64,000 nt of DNA from Flammula alnicola (lineage: Eukaryota; Basidiomycota; Agaricomycetes; Agaricales; Strophariaceae): contig JADNRV010000073.1 of NCBI GenBank assembly GCA_015499995.1, positions 62,001 to 126,000 on the forward strand, in the 5' to 3' direction. Shown here piece by piece: positions 15,150 through 27,295 of this stretch. A model generated the notes under the pieces. It did no database searches. It was given only the letters and a program-made list of their open reading frames with translations, and was not told where the DNA came from. Each line of letters begins with the position of its first letter. Within the stretch, counting starts at the first letter, position 1. The position numbers and the translations under genes were made by a program.

Positions 15150-17484
15150 CTACAGGTATGCAGTAACACTCTGAGGTTGTTGTAATACAGTTTTGTTTTG
15201 ACGGCCTGTAAGGTGCAGGGGTAGTGGAAGTTGGAGATTGGATCTTAAAGGTGACGAGGTTCTTTGCGATGTGATTGAGATTTACATGTAGACCACTTGG
15301 ATCTAGACAGGCCAGCCAAGAGTAGTCTGTGCGGCGAACGGGTTGGAGATTCTGAAGGCCTAACTGAACACCAAGGCAAATTTCGGAATCAGGACATCAT
15401 CCTCCTGCTGCTCAACGAAGTTCCAGACACCGAGAAGGGAATTTATATAGTCACCTCCTAGAACGAAATGTGGGTAGCTTTTGTCGCCGTTCGCAATGTG
15501 TCATATGGAGATGTTTCTCCAGTGAAGTCCAGATGGCGAATATCGCGGCCCCTTAGACTCGGGAGAGGAGCAGTAGGAGCTGCAATTGATCACACCACAC
15601 GGCAATGAGCAATAATCTCACGCGCATTCTATGGTGGATTAAGCCAATGGACTCCAAGAGAGGGACCCTGGACTTCCAACCCTTCATACTTGGCCAAGTG
15701 TCGGTATTGACATAGTGCAGGAAACAGCGTGGACTCGATGGAATCAGACGAGAGGAATGAATGTTGGGACTGGTGGGACGACCTGCCCAATTGAGAACGT
15801 CGAAAACATCTTTGAAAGTGGTCAAAATAGCCTCGATAAGCGGAAGAAAGCGCGTTCTGCGCCTTCTCCATAGCGATTGAGTAGCTGACGCCGAAATTCC
15901 CATGAGGGAATAGCTGTATCTTCTCCCTCGCGGTCGTTCTGTCCGCTGCCCATACCATCCTACGTGCAGACCACCGGGCGCGGTACCACCCTTGCATGAA
16001 GTTGAGAGTTCCAGATGCGATTCCAGTTGCCGTTTCAATTCTCGCAGGATTTGACGGGTTCTTTGTCGCTGTCGCCAAAACTAAGCGTGTCCAATCTTGT
16101 TGTAGAATGAATTCCCTTGGGGCCACGAGTTCCTGAAGGGTCCATCCACGAGTGAACCAGCGATCGCGGGCCATATCGTCGAGGGAAGAAGTGTCAGCGA
16201 GATGGTTACGCAGATAGAAGCGTCGCGGTACCAGCGATACATGGAGCGGATGGATTCGTCGAGCTCTGAACTGCTGTCCTTGTTGATGCAGATGGTGTCC
16301 ATCCAAGCCAGGGAGACGCCAAGGTCTTTCGCTACAATTTGCAAAACCCTTCCAGTTTCTCATATCCTGCGCCACGGTGGCCCTGGATCGACGGCCATGT
16401 CGAGAACGTCACCTCGGGCTCATTCTGGAGCCAGGTATGGGACATGACAGCATAACCCGCATATTTGCGCATCAAATCTTCGATAACTTGCTGCTCAACC
16501 TTGGAAATCTTCGAAGGGACCATTCTCTTGAACGCCGTCTCGTCGATAAGCCGCATCTTGAGAACAATATGTTGAAATACTTCGCTCCTCTCGAGGAGCT
16601 TGATCTCGGGCCCACAGTTAGCAAGCGGATCGGCATCTGGTTGAATACGCATTCTCGCAGGCCATCCATCAGCTTTTGGGGTAGCCGAGGGGCAGGCGTG
16701 TCCTCGGGAGTGTTTGATTGTTCTAAAGAGATTGAACCTGAGTTCAATTGTGATTGCGGATAAATGTGAGTGTACGATTTTACCTTCACCTGGGGAATCA
16801 CTATTTAACGGGGCATTTCCCAACAAACCGTCAACCCATAATCCTTCATGATTGGTGGATTCGGAACTTCCTAACGAGCTTATACTGAGTTACCGCCAGA
16901 AGCAGTAGAAAATCTATACAAACCTAGTTTTTCGTCGGACTTTTGGGTACCTCTCTGTGCAAGCTGATCATGTACGTTTGACTGAATAAACGCCTCCAGG
17001 GCATTGAGTAACGTTTGGGCTTCGGATCCCGATGACGTCGGCAATTGAGTATGTACTTCTGGGAGTCGAAAAGATTGACTGAGCTCATACGTGCCTGCAG
17101 ATAAAGGGAGTAGATTCTCACCTTTATCGACCTCAAGACGACCCAACGGCATAGTACTCGCCAAACCGCCAGTCGGTGACGCTTGGCTCTGAGGAAGTAC
17201 TGAACCTCCTGCCATATCTGAAAGTTTGCAAAGGTTCTAGTCAATTCCGATCATAAAATGGAAAATGGATACTACCGCTGGAGCTTTTTAGCTGATACTT
17301 GGGTATGTTTATGCACGTTACGCGATAAAGCCCTCCAGTGCGTCAAATAGTGCTTGAGCTTCACGTCTTGATGAGGAGTTATTGGCTTGTTCTGAGGGGT
17401 CGAGTGTCAACATCTAGGTTCATTCGTGATTTTAGTCAATACGGAACTGCCTTCACCTTGATCGACAGAACCTGAAGGTGGCAT
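15150..17484 (-). pseudogene. HET-A: HET-domain gene with frameshifts
   Basis: The gene is a close relative of HET-C (21444-23895) over its whole length. The probable start is the ATG at 17484 (MPPS, then a splice to EQANNSSSRREAQ). Small upstream exons carry the EAQ-LL-ALE-FI motif twice (about 17300-17400 and 16950-17070). The HET core follows: YAGYAVMSHTWLQNEPEV, GAGYEKLEGFC, AWMDTICINKDSSSELDES and WTLQELVAP, then the MVWAADRTT ... GEGAERAFFRL-like block. Stop at 15150 (LTAY then TAG). The frame breaks repeatedly by small deletions: near 16610 (LLTVGPEIKLLE), near 16340, near 16190, near 15880, and in the first motif exon (FIRVTVH reads FIA then stop). Family members are linked to heterokaryon incompatibility in fungi; the role of this one is unknown. 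Confidence 0.8.
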
Positions 17485-17819
17485 TGTATGCGAGGCTGAA
17501 GTATAAGAGCACTACGAGATACGACGGTTGAACAAGAAAGTTATTGATCATCTGAGGTCCCAGGCTCCAGTGTTTGGCCCCGTTTCCTCAAGATCGGACA
17601 TGGGGGATCGCCTTGACGCTCGAGCAATATATATAGAACAGTGATTTGAACACGAACGGCAAAACAAGGGAACACACCACGTAGGTACCTGTTATACCGA
17701 CAAGGTCGCTTTTCACCATCTCCGCGAGCTCCGCGTGATTTACTTCCTATTGAGCTCAGTTTGATACGACTTGATTCCCAATAGCGCAAAAAGACTTGCA
17801 TTCCGAGCGCGAACGTTCC

Positions 17820-18065
17820 TTAAGAGATCCACAGTGGGAAATCTTGAGGAAATCATACTGCTAGCTGCTCACCACGTTCGTCAACATGACAAAAATGACG
17901 AGAGATCTGTTCAATGTGCTTACCTGGCTCGTTTTTAGTATCCATGCTAGTAACACAACTCAAGAATCCCCATAAAGTCTTGCCTTGATGTTTTCGCAAG
18001 TCTCTTGCGCTCACTGCGTCCGGGATATAAGGGAAACTGTAGCAGAAGCTGCAGATTCCAGAAGT
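17820..18065 (-). pseudogene. Duplicated exon remnant of an unknown gene (copy 1)
   Basis: The minus strand reads PYIPDAVSARDLRKHQGKT ... CVTSMDTKNEPG followed by a GTAAGC donor. A related stretch at 30715-30915, upstream of HET-D, reads PPYIPVAVAISARALRKRHS. The following intron-like bases (TTGAACA ... CTCGTC) are also conserved between the two places. It looks like a piece of a neighbour gene that was copied together with HET genes. I cannot name the protein. Confidence 0.4.
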
Positions 18066-18147
18066 TTGTTGAAGATCATGCGATCACGTGTCGTAATTGC
18101 ACTGTCGGAATTTGTCGCTCCTCGCGTCAATCTGGTGTTCCCGAATC

Positions 18148-18215
18148 CTCTCCTCATCCTACATTATTGAGTGAGGCATCCGAAGAGGCTGTAGCTGTGT
18201 ACTCGAAACAGGTAA
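18148..18215 (+). pseudogene. C-terminal remnant of the dehydrogenase gene, without its last intron
   Basis: The bases from CTCATCCTACATTATTGAG onward can be read HPTLLSEASEEAVAVYSKQ, matching the dehydrogenase C terminus at 14560-14610 (TLSEAFKEAAMAAYSKP). In the full gene an intron separates CTCAT from CCTACG; in this remnant the two pieces are directly joined. The fragment is only about 65 bases long, so intron loss or reverse transcription is only a suggestion. It lies next to the 3' end of HET-B, just as the full gene lies next to the 3' end of HET-A. Confidence 0.45.
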
Positions 18216-18566
18216 ACGGGCTCTTGTTTACGTTGTGCTAGTGAGATCTGGCAGTTCGGCTAGATTACATAAGTAGATTAGATTCCATCAGCGGCTGTCT
18301 CCTTGTCTGACATGGAATCCGAGTCCACTCTTTGCCTGCGACGCTATACCGCACGGCGTGCTCGACGCGCATCCGAGCCTCTCCTTCCGAGAGTCCGGCC
18401 AGATTGGACTGCTCCAACGTGCATGCCCTCCATGTTCCATGAACGATGAACGACTGGTGGGATCACATTCCCACCGACTCGTCCATTTCAGGACTCTTCT
18501 GAAGCCGCGTGCGGGAACCGGGTCAAGCAATCTCATTGATGGTTACTGTACATATTGAATAAAAAG

Positions 18567-21139
18567 CTACAGGTATGCAGTAAGCACTTTCATTCCGTGA
18601 TTACTTAAAGCTGTTTTGGGGACCCTGTAAGGTGGAGAGATATCGGATGATCGAGATTTAAATTTGAAGGTGACAAGATTCTTGGTGTCGCGATGAAGAT
18701 TGACATATAAATCGCTTGAATCTAGCGGCCATATCCATTTGCTAAGGAAGATGTTTTCAAACCGGTGTGGGGTGTGCAGTCGCAAATGAACAGCAAAGCA
18801 AATTTCGGGAATCAGGACATCGTCCTGCTCCTCAATGAAGTTCCAGACACCGAGAAGGGAATTGGCATGATGACCTCCCAGAACACAACGTGGATAGTTC
18901 TTGTCGGTATTTTCAATGCCGTCGTGCTGAAGTATGGTTTCCCCGGTGAAGTCGGGCCTGTAAACATCGTGGGCTCTTATGCGGGGAGTTTGCAATAGAT
19001 CAGACCACACGGCAATAAGCAATAGCCTCACCCGCAGTCTATGATGAGTTAAGCCAATCGACTCGAAGAAAGGGACCTTGGGCTTCCAATCCTTCAGACT
19101 TGGTGAATTGTCGGTATTCACATGCTGCAGGAAACACCGTGGACTCGATGGAATGAGACGGGAGGCATGAACGTTGGTAGAGATGGGACGACCTGCCCAA
19201 TTGAGAACGTCAAAAACGTCTTTGAAAGCAGTCAAAATAGCCTCGATAAGTCGGAAGAAAGCGCGCTCTGCGCCTTCGCCGTACGCGATTGAAATGCTGA
19301 CGCCGAAAATTCCCATGAGAGAGTACGCAGTATCTTCGCCCCTGGTCGTAGTTCTGTCCGCTGCCCACACCATCCTACGTGCGAGAGCATGATTACCATG
19401 GGCATCATGGTCACCGATCCCTGGCGCGAAGTTTGAGAGCTCCGGAGGCGTAATCCCAGTTGCCGTTTCAATTACTCGCAGGGTGTCGGGAGACTCCTTG
19501 TCGTTCTCACTAGTGCTCAGTCGTGTCCAATTCTTGTTATAGAATTGGATGTTCCTCGGAGCCACGAGTTCCTGAAGGGTCCATCCACGCGTGAACCAGC
19601 GATCGTGGGGCATGTCGTCGAGGGAAAAGGTCTCAGAGAGATAGGTTATGCAGATGGAAGCATCGCGGTACCAACGATACATCGAACGAATGGATTCGTC
19701 GAGTTCGGAACTGCTATCCTTGTTGATGCAGATCGTGTCCATCCAAGCGAGGGAGATGCCAGATTCTCTTGCCGCAACTTCGCAAAATCCTACTAATTTC
19801 CTATATCCGGCTCCACCATGGTCCTTGATTGACGGCCATGCCGCGAACGTCACCTCGGGCTCGCTCTGGAGCCATGTATGCGAAAGAATGGCATAGCCCG
19901 CATATTTGCGCATCAACTCTTCGATTACTTGTTTCTCTGCTTCTTCTTTCGTGTCCAATTCCGTCTCTGAGGTCTTCAAACTGACCATTTCAGCGAACGC
20001 CATTTCGTCGATGTGCGCCATCTTGAGAACGACATGCTGAAAGATGTCACTTCTCTCGAGAAGCTTTATCTCTGACTCCACGGTCAGCAACCGGATTGGC
20101 ATCTCATTGAATACGCGTTCTCGCAGGCCGTCCATGAGTTTCTGAGATAGCTGAGGGACAGGCGCATTGTCGATGGCACTTGACTGTTCTAAAAGGATTT
20201 CAATGATGGTTGCGGATACGCACGAAAATAATATTTCACCTTCATCTGGAACATCGTCATTTAATGGGGTATTGTTCAATGAACCGTCATCCAAGGATCC
20301 TTCGTGATCAAGGGGTTCGGAACTTGCTGAATAATTTGAACGCGCATAGAGATCTTATACTCAGTTTACAGCCAGTATATCGGAAAATCTGTACATACCT
20401 ATGTTTTCGTCGGACTCTTGGTCTTGGGTACCTTCGTGTGCGAGCTGGATAGGTATATTTGATTGAATAAATGTCTCCAGAGCTTTGAGTAGTGCTCGAG
20501 CTTCTGGTCTTGACGACGAACTAGTATGCCGTTCTAGGAAGACTGAAGATGAATGGCTGAGCTCATTCGCGTACGCGACCGTAGATGAAGAGTTTTGTTA
20601 CCTTTATCAATATGAGAGCCACCCGATGGTGTACTACCCGGCGAATCACTTGCTTGGGTAGGAGGTGCAGACTTTTTGTTCAGAGCTGAAAGTGTACAGA
20701 GATCACTGGTCAACTCCAGTCACAGAAATGGAAAACATGGATATTCACCAAGCCCTTCATCCGATCCTTGGGTATGATTTTGTGTGGTTATACGAATATA
20801 GCCCTCCAAGGCGTCAAGTAACACTTGAGCCTCGCGACTTGGTGATAAGCGATAATCTTTTTCCGGATTCTCGATTCATTTATGATTGGGGGTTCGGCAT
20901 GTCAATGGAATTCTTCTCACCTTGGTCGACAGAATCGACGTCTGCGCCGTCCAATGACACTTTGCTATCACGATGTCCATACTTACCTAATCGATTTGAT
21001 TGTGCAGATAGATTCATTGGTCAACTACAGTCACAGAATATGGATGCTTACCTTGGACTTTTGCTGATTCTGGTGAACTCTTCGGGGTGGGTTGAACATT
21101 TCTTTCTGAACCAGTCAGGTTCTTACCTGGAGATGTCAT
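18567..21139 (-). CDS. HET-B: HET-domain protein, apparently intact
   Basis: The probable start is ATG at 21139 (MTSP, then a splice). Further small exons include KYGHRDSKVSLDGADVDSVD, then SPSREAQVLLDALEGYIRI (about 20740-20850), then SSSRPEARALLKALETFIQS (about 20420-20540). A 51-nt intron at 20189-20239 precedes EQSSAID. The large last exon holds the HET domain: YAGYAILSHTWLQSEPEVTF, GGAGYRKLVGFC, AWMDTICINKDSSSELDES, SMYRWYRDASICITYL and RGWTLQELVAP. A conserved block then runs RRMVWAADRTTTRGEDTAYS to GEGAERAFFRLIEAIL, which I recall as the DUF8212-type region that follows HET in agaric proteins. The C terminus GMKVLTAYL ends at 18567. No NACHT or WD repeats are present. The exon set up to 20.3 kb is my manual prediction. 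A cytosolic recognition or cell-death role is inferred from the family. Confidence 0.85.
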
Positions 21140-21443
21140 TGAATGCGCTGAAATGTAAGTGAATCACGAGTCAACTAGTCACTAGTCACTAGGGACGTTC
21201 AAAGTTGTGCGCTGAGCGCTCCCAGTGAGAAATCCAGATCATTGAAAAACATCGTCGAACTATATTTGGCCAATGTAACGTGATCCAACCTGATCACACG
21301 ATTTCCCGTTACTATGTAACATACTATGTATACCGTATAAGTTTAACATCATGGATTCATGCACTACGGTGACCAGTACTTGTGATTCGGGAAACTTAAG
21401 TACTACCGATCTCATTGCCAATAGCTACATATTGTCTATAAAA

Positions 21444-23895
21444 CTACAGGTACGCAGTAAGCACTTTCATGCCGGCAAGAGGTAAATGTTTTTTTGACCA
21501 CTTGTAATGTAGAATAGGGGCTCTGGACATTACATGTTTTACCTTAAAGGTGACGAGATTTTTTATGTTGTGATTAAGGTTGACATGTAGATCGCTTGAA
21601 TCTAGTTTGCCCATCCATTTATTCACCGTGCCCTGCTCGCGAAGCCATTCTAGACGTGTAGTCTGAAGTTCTAACGGAACGCCAAGGCAAACTTCAGGGA
21701 ATAGGACGTCGTCCTGCTCCTCAACGAAGTTCCAGGCACCGAGAAGGGAATTCACACTTTTGCCGCCCAGACGATAAGTTGGATAGAGTTTGTCGCGATT
21801 TTCACTGTCTTGTGGGACTACGGTTTCCCCAGTGAACTCCGGAAGGCTACTGTCGAAGCCTCTCATGAGGGGTGTTGGAATTTGATCGCACCACACGGCA
21901 ATGACCAGTAATCTCACCCGGAATCTATGATGAGTTAAGCCAATGGACTCCAAGAAAGGGACCTCGGGCTTCCAATCTTTCAGACTTGGCCAATTGTTGA
22001 TATTCACGTGCCCCAGGAAACACCGTGGGCTCGATGGAATGAGACGAGATGAATGGATGTTGGAAGAGATGGGACGACCTGCCCAATTGAGAACGTCGAA
22101 AACGTCTTTGAAGGCAGTCAAAATGGCCTCGATAAGTCGGAAGAAAGCGCGCTCTGCACCTTCACCGTAGGCGATTGAGATGCTGACGCCGAAAATTCCC
22201 ATGAGGGAATACGCAGTATCTTCTCCTCTCGTGGTCGTTCTGTTCGCTGCCCACACCATCCTACGCGACAGACCACCGGCGTGGCGGTCACCAACACCTG
22301 GTGTGAACTCCGAGAGTTCCAGATGCGTGATTCCAGATGCCGCTTCGATTACCCACAAGACTTGCCGGTGTTCTTTGTCATTGTCCCCAAAACCAAGGCG
22401 AGTCCAAGTCTTGTTGTAGAACTGGATTTTCCTTGGAGCCACGAGTTCCTGGAGGGTCCATCCACGAGTGAACCAGCGATCGCGAGCCATATCGTTGAGG
22501 GAAGAAGTGTCGGCGAGATAGGTTATGCAGATGGAAGCGTCGCGGTACCAGCGATACATGGAGCGGATGGACTCGTCGAGCTCTGAACTGCTGTCCTTGT
22601 TGATGCAGACGGTGTCCATCCAAGCGAAGGAGACGCCAGGATCTTTCGCTACAACTTTGCAAAACTCTTCCAATTTCTCATATCCCGCCCCACGGTGGTC
22701 CTTAATCGACGGCCATGTCGAGAATGTCACCTCGGGTTCGTTCTGGAGCCAGGTATGCGACATAACAGCATAACCCGCATATTTGCGCATCAAATCTTCG
22801 ATAACTTCCTGCTCAGCTTCTTCTCTTTGTTCCGATCCAACCTTGGAAATCTTCTCAGTGACCATTCTCTTGAACGCTGTCTCGTCGATAAGCCGCATTT
22901 TGAGAACAATATGTTGAAAGACTTCGCTCCTCTCGAGGAGCTTGATCTCGGGTCCCACGGTTAGCAAGCGGATCGGCATCTGGTTGAATACGCGTTCTCG
23001 CAGGCCATCCATCAGCTTTTGGGGTAGCTGAGGGGCAGGCGTGTTCTCTGGAGTGCTTGACTGTTCTAAAGGGATCGAACCTGAGTTCAGTTATGATTGC
23101 GGATTTACCACCAGAAGCAGGTAGAAAATCTATACATACCCAGTTTTTCGTCAGACGGTTGGGTACCTCTCTGTGCAAGCTGATCATGTACGTTTGACTG
23201 AATAAACGCCTCCAGGGCATTGAGCAATGTTTGGGCTTCGGGTCCCGATGACGACGGCAACTGAGTATGTACTTCTGGGAGATCGGAAAAGAATGACCGA
23301 GTTCATACGTGCCTGCGGATAAATGGAGTAGATTTTCACCTTTATCGACCTCAAGACGACCCGACGGCATAGTACTCGCCAAACCGCTAATCGGTGACGC
23401 TTGGCTCTGAGGAAGTACTGAACTTCCTGCCATATCTGAAAGTTTACAAAGGTTCTAGTCAATTCCGATCATAAAGATGGAAAAATGGATACGGATACTC
23501 GCTGAGCTTTTTAGCTGATTCTTGGGTATGTTTATGCACGGTTACGCGGATAAAGCCCTCCAGTGCGTCAAATAGTACTTGAGCTTCACGTTTTGATGAG
23601 GAGTTATTGCCTTGTTCTGGAGGGGTCGAGTGTCAACATCTCGGTTCATTCGTGATTTAAGCCAATATGGAACTGCCTTCACCTTGATCGAAAGAATCAG
23701 CTTACAGTCGTAGATATGCAGAATGTGTATACTTACCTTGTTTTTTTGCGAACTCACGAGTACCTTGTAGGGTGCGTTGACTGTCTCTTTCTGAAGGAGG
23801 TGGGTCTCTTCTAGTTGGAACTGGAAGTTTTCAAATGAGGAGTGTATCAAGTGTCACGTATGTAAGAAATCTGTATGCTCACCTGAAGGCGCCAT
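21444..23895 (-). CDS. HET-C: HET-domain protein, apparently intact core
   Basis: The first exon is ATGGCGCCTTCAG at 23895, the same start as in HET-F. It probably splices to EQGNNSSSKREAQVLFDALE (about 23540-23630). A second motif exon reads EAQTLLNALEAFIQSNVH (about 23170-23250). After an intron (about 23075-23140) comes EQSSTPENTPAPQLPQKLMD and then one long open frame: YAGYAVMSHTWLQNEPEV, AWMDTVCINKDSSSELDES, DRWFTRGWTLQELVAP, RRMVWAANRTTTRGEDTAYS and GEGAERAFFRLIEAIL, ending GMKVLTAYL at 21444. The last 520 residues are unbroken. It is very similar to HET-A, so one is a recent copy of the other. Compared with HET-A, about 240 extra bases lie between the first and second coding exons (about 23640-23880), possibly an enlarged intron. 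Confidence 0.85.
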
Positions 23896-24079
23896 TGTAT
23901 GCGAATCTGAAGTGTAAGAGGACCACGGGCACTACAGGATGAAACTGGGAAGAACGTGAGATATCGAACCAGCAGATGAGCGCCCGCGGTGCCACGCAGG
24001 CCCTCGCCGTGTTTGTCCTAGTTTCCTCATAATCGGACAATGACATGGCAGCTGTGAGGCCTGAGCAATTTATAGGCAA

Positions 24080-25608
24080 AAATGATGAGAAGCTTGTCCT
24101 ACACCGCCAATGTAGTTGGATCCCATAATGAGATTAGCAACCGGATAACACTTTGATGCGAGCCGAAAATGTCACAATCAGCCCCGGATGACCCCATTCA
24201 ATTATTTTACATAAAATATGATATTGACCTCTTGATGCTGTCGGCATGGTCTCGAATGGAACCTGGAGGTCGTCATGACCTGCCCACTGAGGACATCTTC
24301 CGGAGGACATCTCGCTCGCGTGGGCCTTACACATATTTATGGCATTTTTTAGATGATAAACACATAATCTAATTATCTACACTGCTTAGGGTAGCAAGAC
24401 ATTATTTTTGCGTGTAACACTCAAGCATGCTGTCGCCGTGGGGGTGTGGAAGTGGAAGTGCCAATGTTTTCAAACTCATCGACGAATATTTTGCGTCCAA
24501 GTCCTTTCAAACTCCGCTCCCAAACCATCGCGCCAGCATCACCAAACAGATACAATGTCCGTTTGTTTCCTTCAACCACATTCCGCCACTGGTCGCTCTG
24601 GTGCCCGCTGTTTGTCCTCTATCGTCATGCCTTGTCTATCGCCTGGCGCTCTCCAGACATGGTTCGCTATAGTCTTGCTCTGCCGTTCTCCCTGGCTTAC
24701 TGTGACTCGGCAACCTCCTCAAGCTCTTGTCGACGTCTTGGTCTTCGTGAAACCTGCTCGCAGCTCAGTTCATTGCTAACCTATCTCGTTTTATAGGCAC
24801 CCTCAAGGCTCGTTAATGGGATGGAGGTCAGGAGGGGCTTGGGTGTCAGGAGGGGCTTGGGTGATAGTTCAAGACCATGGACCGACTAGGTAAGCATTAT
24901 TTGCAACCGACAACACCGTTTGCTTTTTGACCTACTCGTTTTCCTTTTCACAGTGTTATTCAAGCTCGCAAGGGGCATGGAACGTCACTTCAAAGGCCGT
25001 GTCATGTATACCTCTTGTTTTACGGCCCTTTCCCTTCATAGCAGCGCTCAGGAAATTTATTTAGTTCGTATACTTGGTCTCTTGTGGTAGTAAATCATGC
25101 AATACAAGCCTTTTTATGATTCCTATTGAAATGTGAAAACCCTAGAGAGCAACCCTATCATAAGAACCAACCAGCAGAATGGAAAGAGCCAGCTCCCAGC
25201 CTCCCAAACCGCTCTGAAAATGAGAGACGGCAGGATGTCTGGACAAGATCCTGACAAATATCCCTCAGTTTCGGTATCCACGAGAGACTTAGCGGAAGTC
25301 TCTCAATGGTATCTGATCATACGAGCATCAGGTGATGGCGCTTTTGTACAACATTCTGACATTCACTCTGATATCGTCCCTTAACACCCTGGATATCTGG
25401 CGTGGGACCTGATTTTGACATCTCATCAAACTGGCGGTGTAGTATGTCCCTACCGACATCGTTTTCGGTACCCATTGATGGAGGTAGCTAAGATGTTTTC
25501 GGAGGCCTCGCTCGCTCAACGCGACACCGATATACATCAACTTCAAGGGAATCGTAGCAAAGAGCATTGGAAGAGCACATAACCGGTGGTTCAAGACACT
25601 GACACGCG
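24080..25608. other. Intergenic stretch upstream of HET-C
   Basis: Only short open frames are present. A short tandem copy of TCAGGAGGGGCTTGGGTG lies at about 24829-24862. I see no gene that can be supported. Confidence 0.4.
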
Positions 25609-25616
25609 GTGAAGAT

Positions 25617-25922
25617 TAGGGTTGGGTAAAAAACCTCCAGGGGGGGTAATTTACCAGTAATTTACCTCGAAAATTTTTTCTGGGAAAGGGATAGGTAATT
25701 TACCAGTATTTTACCGGTAATTTACCATCACGTGATTTGATTTTTCGTCAGGGTTTTCAAAAAAAATTCACCACCTGCGCGGCTCATATATATCACGTGG
25801 CCATGCAGTAAAAAACCTCACAGACCTGCCGCCAAGGGGGGGTAATTTACCTGGTAATTTACCGGTATTTTACCGGTAAAAAACGTTTTGGTAAAAAACC
25901 TAGGGTTTTTTACCCAACCCTA
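25617..25922. mobile_element. hAT-like miniature element (306 bp)
   Basis: The ends are perfect inverted repeats, TAGGGTTGGGTAAAAAACC and its complement. The 8-bp direct repeat GTGAAGAT flanks it at 25609-25616 and 25923-25930. Both the TAGGG end and the 8-bp duplication fit hAT transposons. The inside is made of short repeats like GGTAATTTACCGG and has no coding capacity. Confidence 0.9.
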
Positions 25923-26270
25923 GTGAAGATTCAGAAATTTCAAATAATACACGCGATCACGTGTATCGTTGTCAGCGTTTTGTCCTCTCTAAATTTTGGG
26001 CTCACCTATTATAGTTGTAGTTCATGTGGAAAATTAATTAAATTAAATAAAAATTAAATAAATTAAATCGAGAGAGAGAAAAGAGAACCCAACACAACCT
26101 CTCAGCGGCAGAATAAATTAATATAAATTATGCAAAATGTACCATCATGGATGCTAGTTTATTGTAGCATAGAAATCCAAAATTTTCTCAAGCGCTTTGC
26201 GCCCCAATGTATCTCGGACCATCAAATTCCATGTCCACACAAAATGCACATATTTTTTCTCTCGCGCAAA

Positions 26271-26665
26271 TAGGGAACTGCACGGGTATTCTGCGGGTTT
26301 CGCGGGTTTTTTAATGTCTAGCACGTAGTATTTGTCAATACGAATTTTTTGCAATTTTTTTTATGCAAAACGGTTAAAAACTGACCAAGTTATGTATTTT
26401 TTAAGTTTGGTACTCAAAGGTTCGAAATTGATGTCACACGGGCCACGGGTAAGCGTCACGGGTATTTGTGACACCCGTGACGCTTACCCGTGGCCCGTGT
26501 GACATCAATTTCGAACCTTTGAGTACCAAACTTAAAAAATACATAACTTGGTCAGTTTTTAACCGTTTTGCATAAAAAAAATTGCAAAAAATTCGTATTG
26601 ACAAATACTACGTGCTAGACATTAAAAAACCCGCGAAACCCGCAGAATACCCGTGCAGTTCCCTA
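26271..26665. mobile_element. Perfect-palindrome hAT-like element (395 bp)
   Basis: Two 193-base arms (26271-26463 and 26473-26665) appear to be perfect inverted copies separated by a 9-base loop. The 8-bp direct repeat CGCGCAAA flanks it (26263-26270 and 26666-26673), and the ends start TAGGGAACTG. Size, end and target duplication together point to a hAT-like foldback element. The mirrored open frames found on both strands here are a by-product of the symmetry, not genes. Confidence 0.85.
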
Positions 26666-26673
26666 CGCGCAAA

Positions 26674-27295
26674 GCGCAACCTTAAGAAAAGACTACCAAT
26701 AAAACATGGTTGTATTAGACAGACATGCCCTAAATTAATTGCATGGAATCTTTGCTACATACTGACTGGATTTAATTTCCAATGAAAATTCAAGGCAAAA
26801 TTTTCGATTTTTCCTCTACTTTCAGGGTTTCACCTTTTAAGATTTGAGCCTCAATACTTAATTCTACATGTGTCTCTGAATTCTCAGGATTTTTTTGGGC
26901 TTGATCCTATGTTTTCTCATGTGCAAGTATGCAATCAGGATGTAGGAAAGGTCACCTAGAGCAGAATTTCGCATTTTTGGTCAAAAAAAGTGTGCAAAGT
27001 CTCCATTTTTTCCAGACACATTGAAGAAGGGAGGAGCAACATTTTTATGAGGACAAAGTGAAATTTTCTGCTGTGCTCGATCTTCCAAGGAGTACAAAGC
27101 TATGTATTTCCTGCCAGATGCTTTGTTTACATGTGTATAGGTTTTCAAACTCAGTTAGGTCCTAATTGCGCTACACACATAATTTAACTGCCAAATTTTG
27201 TCCTTGACTGAGTTGACTAAGGGTCGCATTTATCATTACAACAGTGCTAGTTGTTCACATCCATGATGACTGACTAAATCTATAGATACTAAGAT
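26674..27295. other. AT-rich intergenic stretch
   Basis: No gene or clear repeat boundary is seen. The sequence is AT-rich and lies downstream of the HET-D stop. Confidence 0.4.

Noticed and set aside
23542..23850. Open frame MIHSSFENFQFQLEE... as a separate gene
   Set aside because: It spans the enlarged first-intron region of HET-C and overlaps the EAQ motif exon in a wrong frame.
24408..24796. Three overlapping plus-strand frames
   Set aside because: No family features and no splice or repeat support; all three are equally unconvincing.
26154..26785. Two open frames with the same protein start on opposite strands
   Set aside because: They are mirror images caused by the palindromic element and have no family match.
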